A DNA stretch of 64,000 nucleotides from Paenibacillus polymyxa (GCF_001719045.1 NZ_CP015423.1:5568001-5632000), one strand, 5' to 3'; positions 25,951 to 34,492 are shown, counted from the first letter of the stretch. The notes: generated from the letters alone by a model not told the origin. Made by a program: numbers and translations.

Positions 25951-25972
25951 TGTTTAGTTTTGGGACAGCCTC
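25951..25972. mobile_element. Solitary insertion-sequence end
   Basis: Read on the minus strand the sequence is GAGGCTGTCCCAAAACTAAA. The opening GAGGCTGTCCCAAAA is typical of IS1182-like terminal repeats. No transposase or second end was found nearby, so it is a solo end left by deletion. Confidence 0.45.
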
Positions 25973-25982
25973 TTTTAACAAA

Positions 25983-26096
25983 CTACCCGTTTACCCCGTG
26001 GTTGAAAGGTACAACTGTTTCAGTAGGAGAAGTAATTGGAACGATAGCGCTAAAAAGCGCAACTGCTAGGCACATATCCGCCAATGCTTTTTTCAT
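25983..26096 (-). CDS. Phr/AloP-like secreted signal pro-peptide
   Basis: A 37-codon gene with AAAGGGAG 9 bases before its ATG. It starts MKKALADMCLAVALFSAIVP, a short cationic-plus-hydrophobic secretion signal, and ends in a polar tail TETVVPFNHGVNG. It overlaps the end of the TPR receptor-like gene by 47 bases, the standard layout of Rap-Phr pairs. I recall that a described P. polymyxa AloR/AloP system uses a mature hexapeptide of the form SHGRGG. The last six residues here, NHGVNG, share the xHGxxG form. The signal gene looks intact although its receptor is truncated. Confidence 0.6.
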   Translation of the reverse strand: MKKALADMCLAVALFSAIVPITSPTETVVPFNHGVNG

Positions 26097-26400
26097 TTGT
26101 CAGCACTCCCTTTATAATATTTTCATATTGTTGTTGCTGCTCAGTTGTAGCTAATTTTCGCACTTTTTCATACATAGCAGTGGTTGTAATGAATTCCTTA
26201 TATACATTCATATGAACTGCTATTGATAGATATTCCAGTATATAATTTATTGTGTCATGATAGGAACTTTGGTTGAGTTTATAAATTGCTAATTGATGCA
26301 ACTTTCCATTCAGTGAACCAGAAGTGACCGTATGTCTGATCGTGATCGTTTTATTGAACAGATCAATGGAAGACCATTTTAGACCTACAACCTCACCCAA
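26050..26400 (-). pseudogene. Integrase fragment fused to a Rap/Alo-type TPR receptor C-terminus
   Basis: The first 26 codons (GEVVGLKWSSIDLFNKTITI) are the box I region of a phage-type tyrosine recombinase, lacking the catalytic Arg. From about codon 30 the frame changes character: KLHQLAIYKLNQSSYHDTIN, then YILEYLSIAVHMN...YEKVRKL. This is the helical C-terminal repeat of RRNPP (Rap/AimR/Alo) peptide receptors. The N-terminal effector domain is missing. Because the downstream signal-peptide gene overlaps its end, this was a receptor-signal pair before recombination. Confidence 0.55.
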
Positions 26401-26403
26401 TTA

Positions 26404-27107
26404 AAGATTTAGATATATTTTAGAAAAAAAGGAAAAATATGATTTGATCATCGTTGATGAAACACAGCGAATATACATCCACCAACTAGAGATTATCATT
26501 GATTATGTGAGACAAAACCAAGTTAAATGTGTTTTTTTCATACGACCCAGATCAAGTCTTTACTACTAAAACTAAAGAACTCTTAAACAATTCAGTGGAA
26601 AAGATTGAGCAATTAAATCATAAAAAATATAAACTCACTCAAAAGATAAGGACTAATAAGGAGATTGCAGCTTTTATTACCAATTTATTCAATACCAATA
26701 ATATCAACAATAATATGGACTATAAAAATATTCATCTTCAGTACTTTGATTCTGCAAAATCTTTGCGATACTACTTAGAGCAGTTAAAAGAAAATAGTTG
26801 GGAAGTAATCGACTATACCAGTTCCAGCTATTACCTTTTATCAATTGATAAGTACTCAGTGGGAAATCGAAACGCTCATCATGTTATTGGACAAGAATTT
26901 GATAAAGTTGCCGTTGTAATAAACGAGCGTTTTTATTACAACGATTCTGGGCAGCTTTTGTCTACTAGAGAAGCGGGGGCACCTCCCTATTGTATGGACA
27001 AAATGCTGTACCAAATGCTAACGAGAGCACGACAGGAGATTACTGTTGTAATCTATAAAAACAAGGATATGCTGAATGCCTGTTTAAAGATAATGGGCTT
27101 AAAATGA
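26404..27107 (+). pseudogene. DUF2075-type helicase, 5'-truncated and frameshifted
   Basis: The frame opens RFRYILEKKEKYDLIIVDET then QRIYIHQLEI, a Walker B/motif II (DETQR). At a T7 tract near 26529 one extra T shifts the frame. Removing it gives VKCVFSYDPDQVFTT and an uninterrupted continuation to YQMLTRARQEITVVIYKNKD, the motif VI region of SF1/DUF2075 helicases. Walker A and the N-terminus are gone. Such helicases are common on mobile elements and in defence loci. The 3' 192-codon frame alone cannot be an ATPase. Confidence 0.6.
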
Positions 27108-27253
27108 TTGATTGTAGTCAGGAGATAACAATGTTTCGGTTCAGCCATCAATCCAGCGGGAGAAAATTTTTAGAGGTAAAGATTGATTGAATAACTGCTA
27201 CGGGCTGTGGAGTCGATCAGTTGGACTTAATTAATAAGGAAAGGATGAGTTTT

Positions 27254-27376
27254 ATGAAACTAAGCCTAAGTCGAAAAGCTAATCTTGAAGGTATGCTGAT
27301 AGGAGATCAAGTTACAATTGGAGGGCCGGCGGTAGAGGAGAACATCCGGTTTGAAGTATTGAGAAATGTGGGATAA
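27254..27376 (+). CDS. Small hypothetical protein
   Basis: A 40-codon frame, MKLSLSRKANLEGMLIGDQV..., with AAGGAAAGG upstream. It overlaps the next small frame by 11 bases. No family recognised; possibly a remnant of the transposon cargo. Confidence 0.3.
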   Translation: MKLSLSRKANLEGMLIGDQVTIGGPAVEENIRFEVLRNVG

Positions 27377-27509
27377 TACGATAGAAATTCATATCGGAAA
27401 GGTTAAATCACCAATGGAGTTTCAGCGTCGGATTAGAAACACAATCAAATATGCTCGTGAAAAAGGATATCTTATTGAATACACTTCCGGCATATTGACG
27501 CAGGTATGA
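27366..27509 (+). CDS. Small hypothetical protein
   Basis: A 47-codon basic frame, MWDNTIEIHIGKVKSPMEFQ then RRIRNTIKYAREKGY. It looks compositionally like a real protein and may be translationally coupled to the preceding frame, but is unrecognised. Confidence 0.3.
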   Translation: MWDNTIEIHIGKVKSPMEFQRRIRNTIKYAREKGYLIEYTSGILTQV

Positions 27510-27633
27510 GTTACGGTAATACATGAGACGAATTTAGCTATACTTTTTTTGATATATGTCTTAGACTTTTTTAGCCGGGCAGATTGCCTACAGTTTACTC
27601 AAACGGATGTTGTGTCGCTGTTGCGGTTCAGGT

Positions 27634-27666
27634 AGAACCAGTAGCTAAAAGGAATCTACTGGTTCT
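27634..27666 (+). terminator. Rho-independent terminator
   Basis: AGAACCAGTAG pairs perfectly with CTACTGGTTCT around an 11-base loop, followed by a T-rich tail. Confidence 0.7.
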
Positions 27667-27735
27667 CATTTCTCTTCACAGTTATAGAATGACGAGTGAT
27701 CATATTAGGGTGTGATTATGTTATTGTTGGAGGAT

Positions 27736-27848
27736 AAGTCTCAGTTATAATCCAAAAAAACGTAAAAAGTCTCAGTTATAAAGCAAGAAAGTATCACTTA
27801 TAACTAGAAATTTTAGGAATGTAAGAATAACTTTTGTCTCAAGTATAG
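27736..27848. repeat. Direct-repeat array, candidate Tn7-like transposon end
   Basis: AAGTCTCAGTTATAA occurs at 27736-27750 and 27767-27781, AAGTATCACTTATAA at 27789-27803 and TTGTCTCAAGTATAG at 27834-27848, all in the same orientation with starts 31, 22 and 45 bases apart. A further weak copy is at 27676. Tn7-family ends carry several such about 20-bp TnsB sites. The array stops about 14 bases before the 3' half of the split SDR gene. No canonical terminal ACA was found at the junction. Confidence 0.5.
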
Positions 27849-27861
27849 CCATTACTCATAG

Positions 27862-28089
27862 CTGGAAAGCAGCAGTTTGAACTACACAATCATAAGACTG
27901 GGGATTCTTTTGAATGAAATCGGTACGGGAAAAGTGGCTGCCGCGGAGAATATCACCTATGGCAGTATCCCACGTGAGGATGTAGCCCGTGCCATTGTGG
28001 CAGCTTTAGATGAGGAGAACACATACAAGCGAGCATTTGATCTGATTACTGGTGACGATTCAGTTGTCGAAGCATTGCAAAAAATCTGA
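27862..28089 (+). pseudogene. NAD(P)-binding atypical SDR (YhfK-like), 3' fragment
   Basis: The frame reads LESSSLNYTIIRLGILLNEI, then AAENITYGSIPREDVARAIV and FDLITGDDSVVEALQKI. This is the last third of the YhfK/YwnB family, including the IIRPGxLLNEPGTG substrate-loop region (Pro-Gly replaced by Leu-Gly). A TAG directly precedes it. It is the missing end of the gene starting at 19833. Together the two pieces lack about 100 central residues. Confidence 0.75.
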
Positions 28090-28104
28090 AGATGAGGATC
28101 AAGT

Positions 28105-28155
28105 GTGAATCCAAACAATAAAGAATTATTTGCACCAATTACTTTGAAGCTTTGA
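28105..28155 (+). pseudogene. Old-yellow-enzyme-like N-terminal stub
   Basis: GTG opens MNPNNKELFAPITLKL and a stop. LFxPITL is the usual start of OYE-type oxidoreductases, and the intact NamA gene follows. It may be the residue of a second flavin oxidoreductase or chance. Confidence 0.3.
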
Positions 28156-28262
28156 AATCATACCTAGAGTTGACAAATGAAACAAACATGTTAATGTATA
28201 TGCTTGTGCATGCATTTTATTGATGCATTTCATAATATAAATTAGAGAGGAGTCTTTCTTAC

Positions 28263-29285
28263 ATGAAAGATTTATTTAGTCCCTATACAATTAAAGGTTT
28301 GGAATTGAAAAATCGCGTAGTTATGCCTCCAATGTGCCAATATTCGGTTGACAAAAAGGATGGGGTAGCCACAGATTGGCATTATATACACTACGTTAGC
28401 CGGGCGGTAGGCGGAGCTGGTTTTATCATAATTGAAATGACAGATGTAGAGCCAGATGGTCGTATCTCCGATTTTGATCTTGGTTTATGGTCAGATGAGC
28501 AGATTCCTGCTCTCAAACGGATTGTAGATGCTTGTCACAGCTACGGTGCCAAAGTGGGAATCCAGATCGCGCATGCCGGACGCAAGGCGGAAGATGCTGA
28601 AGTCCCTGTAGCACCATCTGCTATTGCATTTGATGAAAATTCAAAACAACCTCGCGCGCTTACAACAGAAGAGGTTAAAGGACTCGTTGAAAAATTTCGT
28701 GCTGCTGTAGCTCGCGCTGTTAAGGCTGGATTCGACAGCATTGAAATTCATGGTGCACATGGCTATTTGATTCATCAATTTCATTCGCCACTTACGAACA
28801 AACGGGAAGATGAATATGGTAAAGATCTTACCCTTTTTGGTCGGGAGATCATTCAGGCAGCGAAGGGCGAAATGCCGGAAGATATGCCACTGTTGATGCG
28901 TATTTCTGCCAAAGAATATGTAGAAGGTGGATATGGTATTAAGGAAAGCATTGCTTTTGCCAAGGAATATCAAAAGGCAGGAGTAGATATGTTTGATATT
29001 TCATCTGGCGGTGAGGGACCTATAGCTGCATGGGGCAGACCAGGAACTCACGCAGCGTATCAAGTCCCCTTGGCAAAAGATATCAAAGAAGCTCTGGATA
29101 TTCCGGTGATGGCCGTTGGAAGACTGGAAGATCCAATTTTGGCGAATGCAGTTATCGGAAATGAAGAGGCCGATCTGGTTGCTGTGGGTAGAGGGATGTT
29201 GAGAAATCCTTATTGGTCACTGGAAGCAGCATCAAAATTGAAAAAAGAAACTGCAATCCCTACACAGTATACTACAGGGTTTTAA
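28263..29285 (+). CDS. namA: NADPH dehydrogenase NamA (YqjM-type old yellow enzyme)
   Basis: This is a 340-residue flavoprotein. KDLFSPYTIKGLELKNRVVM then PPMCQYS contains the Cys and Tyr of the YqjM active site. EIHGAHGYLIHQFHSPLTN carries the His-His pair that binds the carbonyl oxygen. MAVGRLEDP and VAVGRGMLRNPYW form the FMN phosphate site. The enzyme reduces activated C=C bonds of enones and nitro compounds with NADPH. GAGAGGAG lies about 9 bases before the ATG. It appears monocistronic. Confidence 0.93.
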   Translation: MKDLFSPYTIKGLELKNRVVMPPMCQYSVDKKDGVATDWHYIHYVSRAVGGAGFIIIEMTDVEPDGRISDFDLGLWSDEQIPALKRIVDACHSYGAKVGIQIAHAGRKAEDAEVPVAPSAIAFDENSKQPRALTTEEVKGLVEKFRAAVARAVKAGFDSIEIHGAHGYLIHQFHSPLTNKREDEYGKDLTLFGREIIQAAKGEMPEDMPLLMRISAKEYVEGGYGIKESIAFAKEYQKAGVDMFDISSGGEGPIAAWGRPGTHAAYQVPLAKDIKEALDIPVMAVGRLEDPILANAVIGNEEADLVAVGRGMLRNPYWSLEAASKLKKETAIPTQYTTGF

Positions 29286-29419
29286 GATTGACTGTATACA
29301 TTACTGATTGAGCCTGCTTGGGTCAGTAAAACGATTCGAATCGATTAAGCAAAAAAAGTACGTCCTTTAGACCTTCTGTAAAGTACTCTATCAAGGTACT
29401 CTACAAAAGGTCTAATTAA

Positions 29420-29640
29420 TGAGCTCTGCGATCCCAGAGAGCATCCAGAATATTGTTGCTCAAACCAATTTGCTGGCTGCCTGGGCAGGAGCATGGAAGA
29501 AGGTTGCCGATTGTGGCGGGAGAACTACGTAAGATTGCCGAATATGCTTTGAATCTGTGGGCGGAATCGATGACCAGACGATTCATCAAAGTACGGCATG
29601 TAGAACTTGACCTTACAAACAATAATGAAGATGTTCAGAG
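29420..29640 (+). pseudogene. Chemotaxis-receptor signalling-domain remnant
   Basis: QNIVAQTNLLA in one frame and GEHGRR-like EHGRRLPIVAGELRKIAEYA in another reproduce the hairpin tip of methyl-accepting chemotaxis proteins ([27 protein letters not shown]), with a small deletion and frameshift between. The sensor, HAMP and C-terminal helices are absent. No promoter or ribosome site is present. Confidence 0.65.
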
Positions 29641-29763
29641 GAAGATACATAAGAAGAGATTCAGTTTTAGCTCTGATGTCTTTACATTGGACTTTGTGTA
29701 GAAAAATTGGTAAAGATACAAGCTAGTTACGGAGGATTTTTTTGTATTCCATATTTTCTCTAA

Positions 29764-29829
29764 TTGACTTTGTGACTCGACATTATTATTATCTTATACT
29801 ATAAGATTAATTATCTCATACTATAAGGT
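29764..29829 (+). promoter_or_regulatory. MarR-gene promoter with tandem operators
   Basis: TTGACT-17-TATTAT (29764-29792) forms a near-consensus promoter. ATCTTATACTATAAGAT (29791-29807) is a perfect palindrome overlapping its -10 element. ATCTCATACTATAAGGT (29813-29829) is a near-copy exactly 22 bp further. Two dimers would bind on the same face of the helix. The site lies directly before marR and the ABC genes. Confidence 0.75.
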
Positions 29830-29853
29830 ATTAGCGAGAAGGTGTTGTGACCA

Positions 29854-30264
29854 ATGGATTATAAAGCATTAGCGACAGAACTATTCGAGTATATCGTCAA
29901 ATCGCGGAAACCGGCATTAGAGGAACGAGGGCACTTCTCACGTGGCGAAATGGGGATTCTCATTTGTCTGAATTTCAATAAGGACGGGGTTACCTCTGGC
30001 CACTTGAGCGAATACTTGTCCGTCAGTACGGGACGGGTAGCAACGGCACTGAAGAGTCTGGAGAAGAAAGGACTAGTTGTACGGCGTACTGATGTCAACG
30101 ACAAACGTAAGGTGATTGTATTCATTACGGATTCAGGTAAGCAATTCATGATTGATAGGCATAATGAAGGAATTGCATGGACCGAGAATGTTCTTCGAAA
30201 GTTAGACGAAGAGGATGCTAAAGAACTGATTCGACTCATTAAGCTTATTGTCTCTAGAAGCTGA
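29854..30264 (+). CDS. MarR-family repressor
   Basis: This is a 136-residue winged-helix regulator. HLSEYLSVSTGRVATALKSL is the recognition helix region and RRTDVNDKRKVIVFITDSGK is the wing with the DxxDxR motif. It starts 24 bases after the second operator and precedes the two ABC exporter genes by 75 bases, so it likely represses itself and the exporter until a drug-like ligand is bound. Confidence 0.9.
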   Translation: MDYKALATELFEYIVKSRKPALEERGHFSRGEMGILICLNFNKDGVTSGHLSEYLSVSTGRVATALKSLEKKGLVVRRTDVNDKRKVIVFITDSGKQFMIDRHNEGIAWTENVLRKLDEEDAKELIRLIKLIVSRS

Positions 30265-30338
30265 ACTTCTATGCAGATGCAGGACGCACCATACTTCACC
30301 AAACATCAAAGACTATCAGATAAAAGGAGAGCAACAGA

Positions 30339-32102
30339 ATGCTAAAGATATTCAAATATCTCAAGAAAAATGAATGGATGCTCGTACTTTGCAGCCTAGC
30401 TTTCATCGTTGTGCAGGTATGGCTTGATCTGAAGCTGCCTGATTATATGGCGGAAATTACGACCAAGCTGCAAACGGAAGGAACGCCTGTGTCCGAACTG
30501 CTGATTCCCGGCAGTTACATGTTGTTTTGTGCCGTCGGCAGTATGATTGCATCTATTATTGTGGGCTATTTCGCGGCAAAGGTGGCTGCTGGGCTGGCTA
30601 TGCGTCTGCGTGCGATGGTCTTTGACAAGACCTTATCCTTTTCTATGGAAGAGATGAACAGCTTTTCGACGGCAAGCCTCATTACCCGCTCCACGAACGA
30701 TGTTACGCAGATTCAAACGGTGGTTGCGCTGGGGCTGCAGGTGATCATCAAGGCACCTATTCTGGCCGTATGGGCTATTGTGAAGATTGCGGATAAAAAC
30801 TGGCAGTGGACCGCCTCCACAGGAGCGGCCGTGGCTGTTCTGATTTTAATGCTAAGTGTCATTGTTGTTTTCGCTCTTCCAAGTTTTCAGAGAATCCAGC
30901 GTCTCACCGATAATCTGAACAGGGTAACACGTGAGCATCTGATCGGACTTCGGGTAGTACGCGCTTATAATGCAGATCAGTATCAGCAGGAGAAGTTCGA
31001 GCAGGCTAACGTTGAGTTGACGAATACAAACCTGTTCGCGAACCGATTAATGACGATGATTGGCCCCGGTATGACCTTTATTATGTCAGGTCTGAGTGTC
31101 TCTATCTATTGTATCGGCGCTTATCTGATTAACGGGGCGGCCGTACCAGACCGCATCACGCTGTTCTCCAATATGGTCGTATTCTCCTCTTATGCAATGC
31201 AGGTGGTTATGGCCTTTATGATGGTAAGTATGATATTCATTCTGATGCCTCGCGCCTCGATCTCTGCCAAACGGATCATAGAGGTTTTGAATACCGAATC
31301 CAGCATCGTTAACGGGCATGAGACGACTGGAGAAGAGAGCGTTATGGGGCAAGTGGAATTCCGTAATGTCAGCTTCAAATATCCAGACGCGGAGGAGGCC
31401 GTGCTTCGCAACATTAGCTTTACGGCGAAACGAGGCGAGACGGTTGCCTTTATTGGCGCTACAGGCAGCGGAAAAACCAGCGTGATCAATCTGATTCCCC
31501 GTTTCTATGATGTGACCGAGGGAGAGGTACTCGTGGATGGTGTGAATGTCAGGAACTATAATCAGCAGGCACTCCATAACAAAATCGGGTATGTCCCCCA
31601 GAGAGCTGTATTGTTCAACGGTACGGTTGTATCCAACGTTTCGTATGGCGATAACGGAAGAGCAGGAGCTTCGGAGAAACTCGTTAAAGAAGCCGTTGGT
31701 ATTGCTCAAGGAACGGAGTTTGTCGAAAAGATGGATGGTCAATATCAGGGTAGAATTTCGCAAGGTGGAGCGAACGTGTCCGGTGGCCAAAAGCAGCGGC
31801 TGTCCATTGCGCGTGCCATCTACCGTCAGCCGGAAATTTATATTTTCGATGATTCCTTCTCGGCATTAGACTACAGAACAGACCGGATTCTGCGCTCCGC
31901 TCTCAAAAAAGAAACCGGCCACGCTACGACACTTATCGTTGGTCAGCGCATAGGTACTATCAAAGACGCTGATCGGATTATCGTGCTGGACCAGGGAGAG
32001 ATTGTAGGGAGCGGCACGCATGAAGAGCTGATGACGAACTGCAGCACCTATCAGGAAATCGCATATTCGCAGCTTTCGAAGGAGGAACTCATACATGGAT
32101 AA
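30339..32102 (+). CDS. Multidrug ABC exporter half-transporter, degenerate-site subunit
   Basis: This is a 587-residue protein with six transmembrane helices (residues about 15-310) followed by an ATPase domain. Walker A is GATGSGKTS, the Q-loop is GYVPQRAVLF and the signature is VSGGQKQRLSIARA. Walker B is IYIFDDSFSALD, where the catalytic Glu is Asp. That substitution marks the degenerate-site partner of heterodimeric exporters such as BmrCD or LmrCD. Its last codons overlap the start of the next gene by 8 bases (ATGGATAA), giving coupled synthesis of the two halves. Confidence 0.92.
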   Translation: MLKIFKYLKKNEWMLVLCSLAFIVVQVWLDLKLPDYMAEITTKLQTEGTPVSELLIPGSYMLFCAVGSMIASIIVGYFAAKVAAGLAMRLRAMVFDKTLSFSMEEMNSFSTASLITRSTNDVTQIQTVVALGLQVIIKAPILAVWAIVKIADKNWQWTASTGAAVAVLILMLSVIVVFALPSFQRIQRLTDNLNRVTREHLIGLRVVRAYNADQYQQEKFEQANVELTNTNLFANRLMTMIGPGMTFIMSGLSVSIYCIGAYLINGAAVPDRITLFSNMVVFSSYAMQVVMAFMMVSMIFILMPRASISAKRIIEVLNTESSIVNGHETTGEESVMGQVEFRNVSFKYPDAEEAVLRNISFTAKRGETVAFIGATGSGKTSVINLIPRFYDVTEGEVLVDGVNVRNYNQQALHNKIGYVPQRAVLFNGTVVSNVSYGDNGRAGASEKLVKEAVGIAQGTEFVEKMDGQYQGRISQGGANVSGGQKQRLSIARAIYRQPEIYIFDDSFSALDYRTDRILRSALKKETGHATTLIVGQRIGTIKDADRIIVLDQGEIVGSGTHEELMTNCSTYQEIAYSQLSKEELIHG

Positions 32103-33945
32103 GAATGAACACACCGTCGACAGCCAGCAAATGAAAATGAATCAGCGAGGTCCCATGGGTAAAGGACCCACGGGGGGCAAGGGTACTGGTGAAAAAGCGA
32201 ATAATTTTAAAAAGACCATCAGCCAGCTTGTATCCTACAGCAAGGCCTATGTGCCTATGATTATACTAGCTATGGTACTGGCCCTGGTCGGCTCCACCCT
32301 CAACGTGATTGGCCCCGATAAGCTCAGCGATATTGCCAACCTGATTCAGGAAGGAATCGTGACCGGGATTGATGTAAGTGCTGTTCAGAAGATTGTTCTT
32401 GTATTGGCGCTTTTATATGGATTTGGTCTTATCTTTAACTATTTCCAGGGCTTCATTACAGCAACCGTCTCACAGCGTCTTACAAAGAAGATGCGGACAG
32501 AACTGTCTCGAAAAATCGATCATATGCCTTTGAAGTATTTTGACTCTACGAGTTACGGTAATGTGCTTAGCCGTGTAACCAACGATGTCGATACCATTGG
32601 ACAAACGTTAAACAACAGTCTCGGCACGCTTGTCAGTGCGCTGGCTACCTTCGTGGGCGCCTTGATTATGATGCTGTATACGAACTGGATCATGACCGTT
32701 ACCGGAATTATAGCTACGCTGATCGGATTTTGCCTGATGAGCGTGATTATGAAGCATTCACAGAAATACTTTGTAGCACAGCAAGCGGAGCTTGGCCAGA
32801 TCAACGGTCATATCGAAGAAACTTATGCTGGTCATAACGTAGTCAAGGTATATAACGGGGAACAAGCAGCCAAGGAAGTGTTTCATGGCATTAACAGCCG
32901 CTTATATACAAATGCATGGAAGTCCCAATTCATGTCTGGTCTGATGATGCCAGTCATGATGTTCATTGGAAATTTTGGTTATGTCGCGGTCTGTGTCGTG
33001 GGAGCTTTGCTGGTCAACCAACAGACTATAACTATTGGAACTATTGTCGCCTTCATGGTGTATATTCGTCTGTTTACACAGCCCTTGTCGCAGCTGGCAC
33101 AGGCCGCAACCAATCTGCAGTCGGCGGCTGCCGCCAGTGAACGTGTATTCGAATTTCTGGGTGAAGAAGAATTGGCAGATGAGCGTCACAAGACCATAAA
33201 GCTGGACACTGCCAAAGGGGATGTCGAATTCAAACATGTCCGTTTCGGCTATAATGCAGATCGTATGATCATCAAGGACTTCTCCATGAAAGCTGAAGCT
33301 GGTCAGAAAATTGCCATTGTCGGTCCGACAGGCGCTGGTAAGACCACGCTCGTTAATTTGCTCATGCGGTTTTATGAGCTGAACGATGGAGAAATCTACA
33401 TTGACGGCACCCCGATTAGCCAATTAACGCGCGAAAATATTCATGAATTATTCTGTATGGTGCTTCAGGATACCTGGCTGTTCGAAGGAACGATTCGTGA
33501 CAATATCGTCTTTTCCAAAGATCATGTTACCGATGAGCAGGTGGAAGCTGCATGTAGAGCGGTGGGTCTGCACAGCTTCATTAAAACACTGCCGCAGGGC
33601 TATGATACAGTGCTGGATGACAAAGCCAATCTCTCTGCCGGTCAAAAGCAATTGATTACCATTGCAAGAGCGATGATTGAAGATTCACCCATGCTCATTC
33701 TGGATGAGGCCACAAGCTCGGTCGATACGCGTACGGAATTACTGATTCAACAAGCGATGGACCAGCTGACTGTGGGGAAAACCTCCTTTGTGATTGCTCA
33801 CCGACTTTCGACGATCAAGAATGCGGATCTGATTCTGGTCATGAAGGACGGTGACATTATCGAAATGGGTAACCATGAGGAATTGTTGGCTAAAGGCGGC
33901 TTCTATGCCGATCTATACAATAGTCAGTTTGAACATGCATCTTAA
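32095..33945 (+). CDS. Multidrug ABC exporter half-transporter, catalytic-site subunit
   Basis: 616 residues. A Gly/Lys-rich N-terminal tail (MGKGPTGGKGTGEKANNFKK) precedes six transmembrane helices. In the ATPase domain, GPTGAGKTTLVNLLMRF is Walker A and LSAGQKQLITIARAM is the signature (SAGQK). MLILDEATSSVDTR is Walker B with the catalytic Glu, and VIAHRLSTI is the H-loop. With the preceding subunit it forms an asymmetric exporter under MarR control. It lies about 2.9 kb before the peptide synthetase and could export its product, but the MarR arrangement is that of a stand-alone drug pump. Confidence 0.92.
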   Translation: MDKNEHTVDSQQMKMNQRGPMGKGPTGGKGTGEKANNFKKTISQLVSYSKAYVPMIILAMVLALVGSTLNVIGPDKLSDIANLIQEGIVTGIDVSAVQKIVLVLALLYGFGLIFNYFQGFITATVSQRLTKKMRTELSRKIDHMPLKYFDSTSYGNVLSRVTNDVDTIGQTLNNSLGTLVSALATFVGALIMMLYTNWIMTVTGIIATLIGFCLMSVIMKHSQKYFVAQQAELGQINGHIEETYAGHNVVKVYNGEQAAKEVFHGINSRLYTNAWKSQFMSGLMMPVMMFIGNFGYVAVCVVGALLVNQQTITIGTIVAFMVYIRLFTQPLSQLAQAATNLQSAAAASERVFEFLGEEELADERHKTIKLDTAKGDVEFKHVRFGYNADRMIIKDFSMKAEAGQKIAIVGPTGAGKTTLVNLLMRFYELNDGEIYIDGTPISQLTRENIHELFCMVLQDTWLFEGTIRDNIVFSKDHVTDEQVEAACRAVGLHSFIKTLPQGYDTVLDDKANLSAGQKQLITIARAMIEDSPMLILDEATSSVDTRTELLIQQAMDQLTVGKTSFVIAHRLSTIKNADLILVMKDGDIIEMGNHEELLAKGGFYADLYNSQFEHAS

Positions 33946-34063
33946 AAGTAAATGCTTGAAAGCATTAAATATCCATATAATTCCAACGAAATTGACAGCA
34001 GCATGTGGACATTATAAGGTATGAAAGCCAGAATTTTTTAATCATAATTGTGGAGGCAGATCA

Positions 34064-34372
34064 ATGAACCAGCGTTTTCGAATCACCCGTTCCATGCAGG
34101 AAAGTCCTGTGGAGCAATCCATTACCCTGGAGGAGTGCAAAGATTACTTTGCATCCCAGCCAGACTTTTCGTATTCACGAGTACTAATCATACAAGGTGC
34201 TGAGAGCACCATGTCGATCGAGGGAGACTTTTTCATGTGGAAGTATGCTGATGTAGAAATACCTTTTCGTCATTACATGGGTGATGTGTATGTGGCTATT
34301 TCCGATGAGGCTGTCGTGCCTAAGATGATTGAAATTGCAACAGATTTGCAAGCAGATGTGGTGGATGGGTGA
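34064..34372 (+). CDS. Conserved-looking hypothetical protein
   Basis: This is a 102-residue acidic protein with GGAGG 10 bases before the ATG. The C-terminal half, FFMWKYADVEIPFRHYMGDV then YVAISDEAVVPKMIEIATDL, looks like a compact alpha/beta domain. No signal peptide or membrane segment. I do not recognise the family. Its own terminator follows at 34458. Confidence 0.7.
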   Translation: MNQRFRITRSMQESPVEQSITLEECKDYFASQPDFSYSRVLIIQGAESTMSIEGDFFMWKYADVEIPFRHYMGDVYVAISDEAVVPKMIEIATDLQADVVDG

Positions 34373-34457
34373 AGAACTATTCACTATTCTTATTCTGCTG
34401 AAGGTAGTTGACTTCGTAGTATATCTTTACAGCAAATTGACAGTGCTGATTTCTGCC

Positions 34458-34492
34458 TGCTGACATCGAGTTACATAGATGTCAGCATTTTT
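34458..34492 (+). terminator. Rho-independent terminator
   Basis: TGCTGACATC pairs perfectly with GATGTCAGCA around a 10-base loop, followed by five T residues. Confidence 0.85.

Noticed and set aside
30339-33945. ABC exporter as dedicated tridecaptin transporter
   Set aside because: It forms a complete unit with a MarR repressor and its own operators, separated from the synthetase by terminators and about 2.9 kb; kept as a possibility only.
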